Shown: in pieces, positions 46,641 to 55,959 of the stretch
Numbering within the stretch: position 1 is the stretch's first letter
Layout: every line of letters starts with the position of its first letter
NCBI RefSeq assembly: GCF_023078275.1
Contig: NC_062971.1
Location: forward strand, 5,332,001-5,396,000
Direction of reading: 5' to 3'
Source: Leguminivora glycinivorella
Taxonomy: Eukaryota; Arthropoda; Insecta; Lepidoptera; Tortricidae
Length of the DNA stretch: 64,000 nt
Translations under genes and position numbers: made by a program
The notes under the pieces: generated by a model
Databases searched by the model: none
What the model was told of the DNA's origin: nothing
What the model saw: only the letters and a program-made list of their open reading frames with translations

Positions 46641-46669
46641 TATGTTATGTGTCGTCGGTTCAGTTCCAG

Positions 46670-46764
46670 AGCTGCCGCCGCGCACGCCCGGGCGGCCCGC
46701 GGGCGGCGTGCTGCTGCCGGCGCCGCCGCCCGGCCGCCCGCCCGTCAGCAGGCTCCCGCAGCAG
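46670..46764 (+). CDS. pyd: pyd exon: Pro/Gly-rich
   Basis: ELPPRTPGRPAGGVLLPAPP, PGRPPVSRLPQQ with very high GC. TTCAGTTCCAG acceptor; phase 2 in, 0 out. Possible SH3 ligands (PPRTPGRP, PPPGRPP). Confidence 0.85.
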
Positions 46765-46790
46765 GTAACACTAATAACTAATGATGACTA

Positions 46791-46937
46791 ACGGCCCAGC
46801 CACGACATTGGTCTAAGCGCGACAGCAGTGAACGGCAGCCATACGTGCGAATGAAAACTCCTATTGCTGTGTCTCGCTCCAATGTATGACCGCCACTCAC
46901 CGCTGCGGCGCTTAGACCAGTGTCGTGGCTGAGCCGT
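46791..46937. mobile_element. MITE of about 147 bp
   Basis: ACGGCCCAGCCACGACATTG and CAGTGTCGTGGCTGAGCCGT are inverse ends. Confidence 0.85.
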
Positions 46938-47374
46938 AGGGGCCAGTTGCATCGACCACATTTCACAGACACATCACATCATCGTCACGCAGCAGATATC
47001 TATGGAACTTCCCATACAATAAAATTTTACGAACGCTTTAATGGTGGCAGACAGTTTGATGCAACCGGCCCTATATATTTAGCAGTGATAATTGTATACA
47101 AATGGTAGCTTACTTTCACCCTACGCGACTACATTTTAATCTTCACCATTTAGATGGTGGGCAGTTCTCAACTGTGTTGCTCCAAAAACTTCCTGCCTCG
47201 CACTGCTAAACTGTCCAACTTTCGCTTGTGATATTTCCGGACCGATACGGCTCAAAAGAGTATATCGAGTGTCAATGGTTTAAATTATTTAAGTCCTAAC
47301 ATAGTCATATTATTTTTTCGCTAAGCCAGGTCCAGAATTGAGACAATAAGTATATCTAATGACTCCTTACACAG

Positions 47375-47524
47375 AACACCCGTCCCAGCGCACAAGAGCG
47401 TCTCTTCGGCCCACCAAAGGAAGCGAACGGCGATGACACGGCCACGTACACGGCGCGTCCTACCAGCATGATCATACAACCCACGCAGAACTCACTGGAC
47501 CGCCACAGACATCCTGGGAACCCG
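47375..47524 (+). CDS. pyd: pyd exon: tail segment (copy 1 of 3)
   Basis: NTRPSAQERLFGPPKEANG, DDTATYTARPTSMIIQPTQN, SLDRHRHPGNP. 150 bases, phase 0 both sides, CCG|GTATGT donor. Confidence 0.9.
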
Positions 47525-47576
47525 GTATGTTCCTACTTATAGACCACATAATAGAATACCTACCCGTCCTCACAAG

Positions 47577-47702
47577 AGTCACTGCGGGCCACCAAAGGAA
47601 GCGAACGGAGATGATACAGCCACGTACACAGCACGTCCTACCAGCATGATCATACAACCCACGCAGAACTCACTGGACCGCCACAGACATCCTGGGAACC
47701 CG
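47577..47702 (+). pseudogene. Open tandem copy of the exon (copy 2), possible cryptic exon
   Basis: 178-base period. After CCTACCCGTCCTCACAAG it is open in the right phase for 42 codons (GPPKEANGDDTATYTARPTS and so on) to the same CCG|GTATGT donor. The first residues differ (SHC instead of ..RLF). It could be spliced in without breaking the frame, or be a dead echo. Confidence 0.6.
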
Positions 47703-47754
47703 GTATGTTCCTACTTATAGACCACATAATAGAATACCTACCCGTCCTCACAAG

Positions 47755-47880
47755 AGTCACTGCGGGCCACCAAAGGAAGCGAACGGAGATAATACGGCCA
47801 CGTACACAGCACGTCCTACCAGCATGATCATACAATCCACGCAGAACTCGCTGGACCGGCACAGACATCCTGGGAACCCG
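47755..47880 (+). pseudogene. Open tandem copy of the exon (copy 3), possible cryptic exon
   Basis: Same organisation one period later; also 42 open codons with a GTATGT donor. Protein changes from copy 2 are few (D to N, P to S), while synonymous differences also occur. Confidence 0.6.
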
Positions 47881-47911
47881 GTATGTTCCTACTTATAGAC
47901 CTCATAACAGA

Positions 47912-47955
47912 ATACGTCACAAGAATCCCTTCGGCCACCAAAGGAAACGAACGGC
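47912..47955 (+). repeat. Truncated fourth copy
   Basis: CACAAGAATCCCTTCGGCCA and AAGGAAACGAACGG end abruptly near a partial MITE (47975). Confidence 0.7.
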
Positions 47956-47974
47956 TACATTTGACATTTGCCTT

Positions 47975-48027
47975 TGACATCCTTCCTTCATCCGTTATCG
48001 GATCGGATAATGTGAAAACACACTAAG
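47975..48027. mobile_element. MITE family 1, partial copy d
   Basis: CCGTTATCGGATCGGATAAT and GTGAAAACACACTAAG: right end only. Confidence 0.65.
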
Positions 48028-48207
48028 ACCGTGAACATCTGAATTGTAAAAACAACTAGGTAGGTAGTTATTTCCATGTAAAATACCTACTCGTACTACT
48101 TTCATTCATCATTCTTAAGGTGGCTCGCTTTCCATACAAAAAACATCTACCATTTATTTAGTCACCGCACACTACAACTAAATAAAAATATGCGGCTAAT
48201 GTAAATC

Positions 48208-48282
48208 GAAATGGCGTCTCAGTCAAACGACCGACTATGATGCAGAAGATCGTGGGTTCGAGTCCGAAGTTTTTTTTAATCA
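48208..48282 (+). mobile_element. tRNA-like SINE fragment
   Basis: B-box GGTTCGAGTCC followed by TTTTTTTT. The T-stem and acceptor stem do not pair properly, so it is not a tRNA gene. Similar to 49385-49470. Confidence 0.45.
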
Positions 48283-48787
48283 TTTGAACTTTTATGGATT
48301 TATTAAGTATTTTTTATTTTTTTTTATGGAATATTTGACTATTACTATATCGCTTTCCTATTTTTTATTTTCATACAAAAATACAATACAATCCTTTATT
48401 ATGCCTCTGTTGATAAAATAAAATATTACACGTCTGGTATAATACATTATACATAGGTCATAGTGTGGGCATAGTATTAGTAAAGTATTGCATTTACTGA
48501 GCTGGTTGACCTATGTTATTGTTGTGTGAATGTTTTTCTTCAACAACTAAATGGTTATATACAAGAATATGGGTAGCTTTTGCACATTGTAATTTTTCCT
48601 CAGTCACCCGTTGACCACGAACGCTGTAAAGTGTTTGAAACATTGGGATGAATTTTAAACTCATTAACTCATTATACGCGATTTAATCCGTTTTCATAAT
48701 TTGTATTTCATGAGTAACTATCGCGGTAACTGAAGACAATATTAACTAAATGGTTACAAATAATAATTATCATCAATATAATCTGGT

Positions 48788-48914
48788 CCAGGCAGGCAAT
48801 TATGGTCGCGCGATAAATGATAAAACATCTGGCCGTCCCTATAATCGCACTTACTAATAGTGCGACAGGGACGGCCTGATATTTTATCGTCTATCGCGCG
48901 ACCATGCTACCCGG
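48788..48914. mobile_element. MITE family 2, copy c
   Basis: CCAGGCAGGCAATTATGGTC and the inverse end GCTACCCGG; centre TCGCACTTACTAATAGTGCG. Confidence 0.85.
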
Positions 48915-48917
48915 ACT

Positions 48918-49135
48918 GTACTAGCTTTTGCCCGCGGCTTCGCTTGCGTTAGAAAGAGACAAAAGTAGCATATGTCACTCTCCATCCCTTCAACTATCTC
49001 CACTTGAAAAACATGTCAATCCGTCGCTCCGTTTGGCCGTGAAAGACGGACAAACAAACAAACACACATTGTCTTTGGTGAAACAACGAATTCTTCCACT
49101 TCAGATTATAGAGTAACCAGCTTTTCCCATTTATA
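48918..49135 (+). mobile_element. LINE/SINE tail, copy 1
   Basis: CTAGCTTTTGCCCGCGGCTT, GTTAGAAAGAGACAAAAGTA, CCATCCCTTCAACT, GACGGACAAACAAACAAAC: one of the commonest lepidopteran repeats. Confidence 0.7.
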
Positions 49136-49138
49136 ATA

Positions 49139-49322
49139 AACTAGCTTTTGACCGCGGCTTCGCTCGCGTAAGAAAGAGACAAAAAGTAGCCTATGTCACT
49201 CTCCATCCCTTCAACTAAATCCCCTTAAATAATCACGTCAATTCGTCGCTCCGGTTTTGCCGTGAAAGACGGACAAACAAACAGACACACACCCTTTCCC
49301 ATTTGTAATATTAGTATGGATT
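49139..49322 (+). mobile_element. LINE/SINE tail, copy 2 (tandem)
   Basis: Same sequence family as the preceding copy, ending in ATAATATTAGTATGGAT. Confidence 0.75.
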
Positions 49323-49384
49323 TGACATTATTATTTATATTTAAATAATTATATATGTATAGCCCAATTTCGTCGGTAACAGCG

Positions 49385-49470
49385 TGTTATGTAATGGCGT
49401 CGTTGGTGAACAGTCGGCTGTCACGCCGTGAAGGTGCGTTCGATTCCCAGGATTCTATAAACTTTTTGTA
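49385..49470 (+). mobile_element. tRNA-like SINE fragment
   Basis: GCGTTCGATTCCCAGGATTC and a TTTTTGTATTTTTTTGG tail. Confidence 0.4.
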
Positions 49471-50027
49471 TTTTTTTGGATATAAATTTCGTATTTTTTA
49501 TTGACCGAGCAAGAATGGAGAGCCGAAGGTATCAATTTTATCTTAGAGAACATATTGATTTTTTTATTGTCATTTTGATTTTCTATTTATTAAGTTGAGA
49601 TATAAAACACAACTTTTAATACCCTCGCTAAATATAATATTTTATCGAAATTACTGCTTAGATAAAAAAAGTCCACTTGAGTTTTTAAAGCATTACGTTA
49701 CTCAGTTAACTATTGCATTTTCATTTACTAATTTAAGATTTCAAAAGCGATTTGAATACCCTTGCTCCATCGAAAATAAACAATTAGAAAAAAAAAATCA
49801 TTCGAATCGTAGTTTAGAAACTAAAATTTATCTATACTTTTTTGGAATTTTTTAAAATATCAGATTAGGATAATTACGAGTATGTTAGAAATTCTGAGTT
49901 CGACGAACCCAAAAATTATTACCATGTAAGAGAATAGGTTTTTAATCTTTTTTGTGGAAAACGCTCAGTAACTACTGTACGAGTACATATACATTTATGT
50001 ATAATAATAAAACAAAAAATAGTGTCT

Positions 50028-50205
50028 CATAGTGTTGTGTTCCTGCCGGTGAGTAAGGCTGCCAGAGCTCAACGAGGGTGTGGGCTGCTGACGATGGGAG
50101 GACTTACGGAACTAATTTGTTCCGTCTATTGTCCTTTGAGTCGTCGGCAACCCAAACCCTCCTTTGAACTTGTACACTCCTTTTTGCTGTGCACAATTCT
50201 TAAAT
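50028..50205 (+). mobile_element. Dispersed SINE/LINE repeat family 3, copy a (5' part)
   Basis: GTGTTGTGTTCCTGCCGGTG, GCTGCCAGAGCTCAACGAGG, GGACTTACGGAACTAA, CTTGTACACTCCTTTTTGCT. Full copies are at 54430-54735 and 63203-63522. Confidence 0.75.
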
Positions 50206-50281
50206 TATTACTACTAAGTACACTCTCAAACCTGTGTAAAAATATTATCATGTGTATTTATTGATTTTGCTTCTTCCACAG

Positions 50282-50403
50282 CAGAACTCTTACGACGGCA
50301 CGTCATCGTACGACTATGGGAGCTCGAACAATGGCTCCACTCTCGGCTCCAGTCGCCTGCCGCCCAACGCTCCTGATGATCTCAAAGTCGCTCCGCCCCC
50401 TAA
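50282..50403 (+). CDS. pyd: pyd exon: Ser/Gly/Asn-rich tail
   Basis: QNSYDGTSSYDYGSSNNGST, LGSSRLPPNAPDDLKVAPPP. Tandem acceptor CAG|CAG (50281 or 50284). Leaves AA. Confidence 0.9.
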
Positions 50404-50488
50404 GTAAGTTCCTGCAATATTTAAAATTTGAGAGTTCTTGTTTTTCTTACAGGTTATTTTGGGACTGAAGTTTGAATGTGTGCATAGG

Positions 50489-50983
50489 TAGGGTTGCAAA
50501 TAGAAAAAAAACTAATTTTTTTTTTCAGAATTATGAAAAAAAACATGAAAAAAAAACCGAGCACCATTGTTTTTTTTTTCAGATGAAAAAAATACGACAA
50601 TAATGGTTTTTCGTGATTTGTAACGTTTCAATAACAATAACGTACATTTTAATGCGATAAACATTCATTATACAAACGTTTATTGGGGAATCCCCGATGC
50701 GGCGTGGAAAGTGGAGAGGCGGTGGTGTTTCCAACAGTAAATATCGATAACTACTAACTAAAGATTTCGTAAATGTTAGTTTTATAAAACCAGAAATTAA
50801 AGTTATTAAATTAAATTCGTTTATTAGTTACCATAAAGTCCAAAAAACCGTATAAAAGTATTAACTGCTTTGCAAATTTTGATATTTCGTACTTTTGAAA
50901 AAACATACTCTAGAAAAAAAACTGTTTTTTTTTTCATGTTTTTTTTATTCATGCCAGAAAAAAAACGTTTTTTTGCAACCCTA
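50489..50983 (-). mobile_element. hAT-like non-autonomous element, 495 bp, 8-bp TSD
   Basis: TAGGGTTGCAAA left and TTTGCAACCCTA right; TGCATAGG duplicated on both sides (50481-50488, 50984-50991). An 8-base duplication and TAGGG-type ends point to the hAT superfamily. Related to the interrupted copy at 18456. Confidence 0.85.
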
Positions 50984-50994
50984 TGCATAGGTAT

Positions 50995-51072
50995 GTAGTC
51001 GCCAAAGCGAACCCCAGGGTCCCACGAGCTGTGGCTAATGCCGGAATAACGCAAAGAGGATGATGATGAAGA
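50995..51072 (+). mobile_element. LINE 3' end with GAT tail
   Basis: CGAACCCCAGGGTCCCACGA, TAATGCCGGAATAACGC and GGATGATGATGA; sister of 9245-9318. Confidence 0.6.
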
Positions 51073-51277
51073 AATGGGCTTACTCATGGCCACAAATTAG
51101 CCGAGGCGAAAATGTGGCCTACGATAGTGCGAGCTTGCTCAGAAGGTTCGCTTCAGCGTGCGCCTAATTTATGCGTTCTACTATATCGACGACGGTTCAT
51201 GCATTAATGGTTGTAAGATCAGTCAAGACACCTATTTGATTTCTTTTCCACGTCCATTGACACAGAAATATCAAGGA

Positions 51278-51497
51278 TAAGGTACAGCGGGGCAAAGCTC
51301 GACTGGGGGTAAATGTAACTGGTCCATTTTATTCATGTTTTACAATGTTTGCATTATTAAATAGAGCGTCCACCGGTTATACAATATGGTAGGCGTGTTC
51401 AGTGGATACATGTAGAACTCAATATCATAGTGAAATAATGGAAAAAATGGATTAGTTATAATTGCCCCCCAGTCGAGATTTGCCCCGCTGTACCTTA
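51278..51497. mobile_element. MITE of 220 bp
   Basis: TAAGGTACAGCGGGGCAAAG and its inverse, with about 33 bases of inverted match at the ends. Confidence 0.9.
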
Positions 51498-51642
51498 CTC
51501 ATTAGGTATGATTGTCATGAAAGCAGCACAGAAATTAAAGTTCCTTGGCCAAAACTACGGTGTTCTTATTAGGAGTAATTACTTATCTTACTTATTTATG
51601 GAGTGTTCAAAGAACGGCTATTAATTTGTGTTTTTGTTCCAG

Positions 51643-51759
51643 TAAACTTGAACCTCCGCCACCTCCGAACCCGTCTGCCATGTCGTCACAGAGTCCACAG
51701 CGAAACTCCAACTCGCACGAACACAACTCACTGGAATACAGGAATTCTGATAACTACAG
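51643..51759 (+). CDS. pyd: pyd exon: PPPPP segment
   Basis: KLEPPPPPNPSAMSSQSPQR, NSNSHEHNSLEYRNSDNY. Phase 2 in, AG left. A candidate SH3/EVH1 ligand. Confidence 0.9.
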
Positions 51760-52128
51760 GTAACATACTGACTTGAATTAAATCTGTATTTTTTGTCAGT
51801 ACTTTGTGGCAGTTCAAACCCCAGTTCTAATACCTATTCATGTCTTCAATCACTCGATTGACATTAAATTTGTCAGTGGTTTTTCGGTAAAGGAAAGCAT
51901 CGCAATGAAACCGGAATACCAACAACGCCAAGTTTACTTTCTGGGTTAGAACGCCAATGACAGTCGCTTTCATAAAAACTACCCCTTTACGCTATTTAAT
52001 TCTTGGGATGATGCGGACTTTCTTATGAGCCGCGCCAATATGCAAGGAAGAAGGAGGAGTTCTAAATGATACACTGAAATATCTAGTGTCTAAACAATAC
52101 GAAACTTTATTGAACGTTACCTTCCCAG

Positions 52129-52254
52129 TCGGTCGCAAGAGAACTTCCGCAGCCCACAGCGGCCCGCCATGAACGGGTCTGCGCACACCACCCCCATGCA
52201 CGCGCGGGGGCCCTCGCTGCCTAATGCGCCGACCAACGACCACGCCAAATACAG
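52129..52254 (+). CDS. pyd: pyd exon: SRSQENFRSPQRP segment
   Basis: SRSQENFRSPQRPAMNGSAH, TTPMHARGPSLPNAPTNDHA, KY. Phase 2 in, AG left; 126 bases, so skipping keeps the frame. Confidence 0.9.
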
Positions 52255-52653
52255 GTACATACTCGTATCTGGTACATATCTACTAAACCAGGATCTGCCA
52301 TTTGGGTTCTGTGACACATCGAATAACGTTTCTTGTAGTTATGCCAAAGTATCGATAATTTTACTTTTTATTCAATCATTGGAATTGTGCTTATAAACAG
52401 TCGAGTCAATTAATATGATCGATTATTTCACTGTGGTTAAAATTAAAAAAAGGACCTCTTCTGATACCTACCAACTAATTTTGAAGGCGTAGAGTATCTA
52501 CCGTCAATTTATCGCTTCAAAAACACATATCATCAGATTCAAAGTATTAAAGTAGTGACCAAATATTTATTTCATGACTTTTTACGCGTAGTCTGATATC
52601 GTTTCAAGCTCTGAAGAACTTTCTACACACACTATAATAAGTTCTTCTTACAG

Positions 52654-52786
52654 CAGCCGCACGAACTCAGCGTCGCAGGCCGACTACACGGCGCGCGGCG
52701 CGCCGCCCTACAAGCCCGTGCCGCCGCCCAAGCCCAAGCACTACCGCCCGCCCGCAGAACCCCACCCCGGCCATCCGAGGAACGGG
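52654..52786 (+). CDS. pyd: pyd exon: APPYKPVPPPKPKHYRPP segment
   Basis: TNSASQADYTARGAPPYKPV, PPPKPKHYRPPAEPHPGHPR. This PPYKPVPPPKPK block is highly conserved in insect ZO-1 and resembles an SH3/actin-regulator ligand. A third tandem CAGCAG acceptor (52653/52656) makes one Ser optional. Confidence 0.9.
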
Positions 52787-52839
52787 GTAACTATTATGTC
52801 TTACTCGTATATCAAAGTGAAATAGATACCATTATACTA

Positions 52840-52955
52840 AAGAAAAAGAACTGAGCTCCGACGAACTACATTACACTTCTAGACCACCCGACTACCGTAA
52901 TACCCGATGAAAACTCTCTGGTGTATGTTATCTTTGAAATATAAGGGCCATTTTT
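52840..52955 (-). mobile_element. Decayed tRNA-derived SINE
   Basis: Minus strand A-box TGGTCTAGAAGTG and AAGATAACATACACCAGAG shared with 27640-27800; B-box lost. Confidence 0.55.
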
Positions 52956-53327
52956 TTTTTGTTGTTGTTGCCCACCCCAGTTCTTTTTTTGGATTTGGAA
53001 ATTTTTATGTGGTTTCCATCATAATCGCGAGCTCTTTCAATCCTAATAAATAGGTAGGAGGAAAAATTTCCCAAAGTTTTTTCCCCATTCCGTTACCATT
53101 TTTTCATACATTTTGTATATGGCGGTAACGGAATGGAAGGTTTGAAAAATGTATGGAAATCTTGGGTAATTTTTTCTCTCAAAGATCTCGCGATTCTGAG
53201 TATAATTGCGTAAAAAAATAACCATGTTACAAAAAAAGTGGGGTGGACAACTTCTCTATTTTTTTAAATCTTTTACAGTCTAATCGTACTCATGACACAA
53301 GTTGCCATTTACTAAACTTTCCCACAG

Positions 53328-53465
53328 AGCATGGACCCCACAGCGGCGCCGGGGCCAGGCCCGGGCGGCGTGCCGGCGCGCGCGCCCGCGCCCTACCCGC
53401 ACTACTCGCACCAGCACTCGCTGTCGCAGCCGCACCACCGGCCGCAGCACAACAGCTACCCGCAA
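53328..53465 (+). CDS. pyd: pyd exon: GC-rich Pro/His segment
   Basis: SMDPTAAPGPGPGGVPARAP, APYPHYSHQHSLSQPHHRPQ, HNSYPQ. Phase 0 both sides, 138 bases. Confidence 0.9.
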
Positions 53466-53474
53466 GTAAGACAA

Positions 53475-54168
53475 CTCTGCTGGACCTAGGACACTACCCT
53501 GAACCACTCCTGCAACTTTACCTACTGAGCAATTTGTGCCCTAAGATACTACCTTGAAGCACTCAGCTTTACCTGCTGTGTAATTTATGTCAATACTGTT
53601 GGACCTAGGACACTACCCTGAAGCACACAGCTTTAGCTACTGTGCAAGTTGTGTCAATAGTCTTGAACCTAGAACACCACACTGTAACACTCCTGCAACT
53701 TTACCTACTGTGCAATTTGTGTCAATAGTGTTGGACCTCGGACACTACCCTGAAGCACTCAGCTTTACCTACTGTGCAATTTGTGTCAATCGTGCTGACC
53801 TAGGATACTACCCTGATGCACTCCTGCAACTATACCTACTGTGCAATTTGTGCCCTAGGATACTACCCTGAAGCACTCAGCTTTACCTGCTGTGCAATTT
53901 GTGTCAATAGTGTTGGACCTAGGACACTACCCTGAAACACTCAGCTTTACCTACTGTGCAAGTTGTGTCAATAGTGTTGGACCTAGGACACCACCCTGAA
54001 ACACTCCTTCAACTTTACCTTCTGTGCAATTTGTGTCAATAGTGTTGGAATTAGGACACCGCCCTGAAGCGCTCAGCTTTACCTAATGTGTAATTTGTGT
54101 CAATAGTGTTGGACCTAGGATACTACCCTGAAACACTCCTGCTACTTTACCTATTGTGCAATTATGTA
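53475..54168. repeat. Minisatellite, about 62-bp unit, roughly 11 copies
   Basis: Units carry GTTGGACCTAGGACACTACC, CTGAAGCACTCAGCTTTACC and GTGCAATTTGTGTCAATA with indels. The array starts about ten bases after an exon donor. Confidence 0.9.
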
Positions 54169-54429
54169 ACGCAGGCTAATGAAATATATTTCATTATATG
54201 TCTAAATGTCCTTAGAAATATGAATCTACTGCAATAGCTGCTGTACAGTGCTCAGAAATCATAAGAAATAAACATTACTGGACATAGTACAGTACCTTTG
54301 TGATAGTCTGTAGTCAATTTATTATTGTAATATCGATTTAGTACATATTATATTTTCTTATACATATAGGGATAGTTTTTATACGGAAATGAAATAGAAA
54401 TACATTGTCTGCAATTTTTTCCTACATTT

Positions 54430-54735
54430 TGTGTTGTGTTCCTGCCGGTGAGTAAGGCTGCCAGAGCTCAACGAGGATGCGGTGTGCTGATGACAGGAGG
54501 ACTTACGGAACTAACTTGTTCCGTCTATTGTCCGTCGACCGTCGGCAACCCGAATCCTCCTTGGAACTTGTACACTCCTTTTTGCTGTGTACTTAACACA
54601 GCAAAAGGGAATGTACAAGCTTCTAATGGGGTGGCAACGCGCATGTGACACTGTTTGAGTTGCAGGCGTCCATAGGTTACGGTGACCGCTTTACATCAGG
54701 CGGGCCGTATGCTTGTTTGCCACCGACGTAGTTAA
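54430..54735 (+). mobile_element. Repeat family 3, copy b (full)
   Basis: From GTGTTGTGTTCCTGCCGG to GCCACCGACGTAG plus A-rich tail. Confidence 0.8.
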
Positions 54736-54848
54736 AAAAAAATAAGTTTAGTCGTCGTTTATTAGGTTTTAAACCGTGTCAAAAACTTCTGAAAGTGCAT
54801 CTATTTAAATATCAAAAAAGTGTTAATAATGATATACTTTGTCTACAG

Positions 54849-54960
54849 CACCAACAAAACATGTCATACGGCGGTCAGATGCCTCCGCAGTCTCCGCCGT
54901 ACTCCGGGCCTCCGTCCCACCACCGCGCCATCAACCTGCCGCACAACCCCCATCTCATAG
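54849..54960 (+). CDS. pyd: pyd exon: HQQNMSYGGQMPP segment
   Basis: HQQNMSYGGQMPPQSPPYSG, PPSHHRAINLPHNPHLI. Phase 0 in, G left. Confidence 0.9.
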
Positions 54961-55072
54961 GTAACCTATCTCTATTTACTACTACACCAAATGCCGTAAA
55001 CACTACCCACAACTAAAGTCAATTTACATATCAACGTATGTTGTTCTAATGATCTGTTTCTTTTCTTCACAG

Positions 55073-55148
55073 ATTTAGCAGGTAGTCGAGAACAACGCGG
55101 ATCCGCCTTCGAACTATATAGGAAGCCTCAACACATGCACAATATAAG
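55073..55148 (+). CDS. pyd: pyd exon: DLAGSREQRGSAFELYRKP
   Basis: DLAGSREQRGSAFELYRKPQ, HMHNI. RGSAFELYRKP is a block I know as conserved in ZO-1. AG left. Confidence 0.9.
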
Positions 55149-55959
55149 GTAAGACCTTATCACACGGTACAACCTTGTCATTGCACTACCAATCAGCCCC
55201 TAATTTACAAATACATTCAAACTCAAAAATAAATACATAAAAGTATACCTCAATACATGTCTCTGTGAATTTGCATGTTCCAAAAGTCATACCTTCGAGA
55301 ACTTCTAGCCGTTTCCAGTCCCGTTTACATCAGCCCTGTACAATTTGCTCTAACATGCAAACACCAATCGCTTCACAAACGACTAACAATGTCTTGTCGG
55401 GCCACAGTATTAGTATCGGTCTTGTATGTGGTTATAAATATACATAATACATATTTTGTAACATATACATATCTCTATATTTGGGGTAAGTCTGTAAATT
55501 GTAATAACATTGTATATTAGAGTATTTAGAGTTGTTTGTTATGACAACTATTATTGGCAGTGCGTGTCTGCATTTTAGTGCAACTTGAAAATTCTTTTCA
55601 AAAGCATATTGAATTAATTTGTCTTTCTTTTTGCTTCGTTTTTTCATTATATTGTAACATTTCGTCTTTGGTTTTAATGTGGCTATCTGTCCCCTGCTGA
55701 TATTAATTATATTATATCATCGGTTACATTTACTGTGTTATTTTCTTTTTCATTCCTTCAAGGGGCATTTATTTCAATATGCTTTTTAAGGAATCTCTAA
55801 ATTCACTTCTTGAAAATTGCCATTAAATTTGGACATTTCAGATAATTTTTTTTCTATCTGGTATCATAAGTCCTAATTAATACATACATTTGTATCTGAA
55901 TTGTCCAGATTATTTATCATAGCGTAACTAAGTGGGTGTTTGGTTGTGGGTTTCCGCAG
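55149..55959. other. Intron, nothing supported
   Basis: AT-rich pyd intron. Confidence 0.4.

Noticed and set aside
47472..47868. Two minus-strand ORFs with almost identical proteins
   Set aside because: They are the antisense of the duplicated pyd exon, not independent genes.
48208..48282. Genuine tRNA gene
   Set aside because: B-box is present but T-arm and acceptor stems do not pair; it resembles a SINE. The same holds for 19585, 27676, 31343 and 49385.
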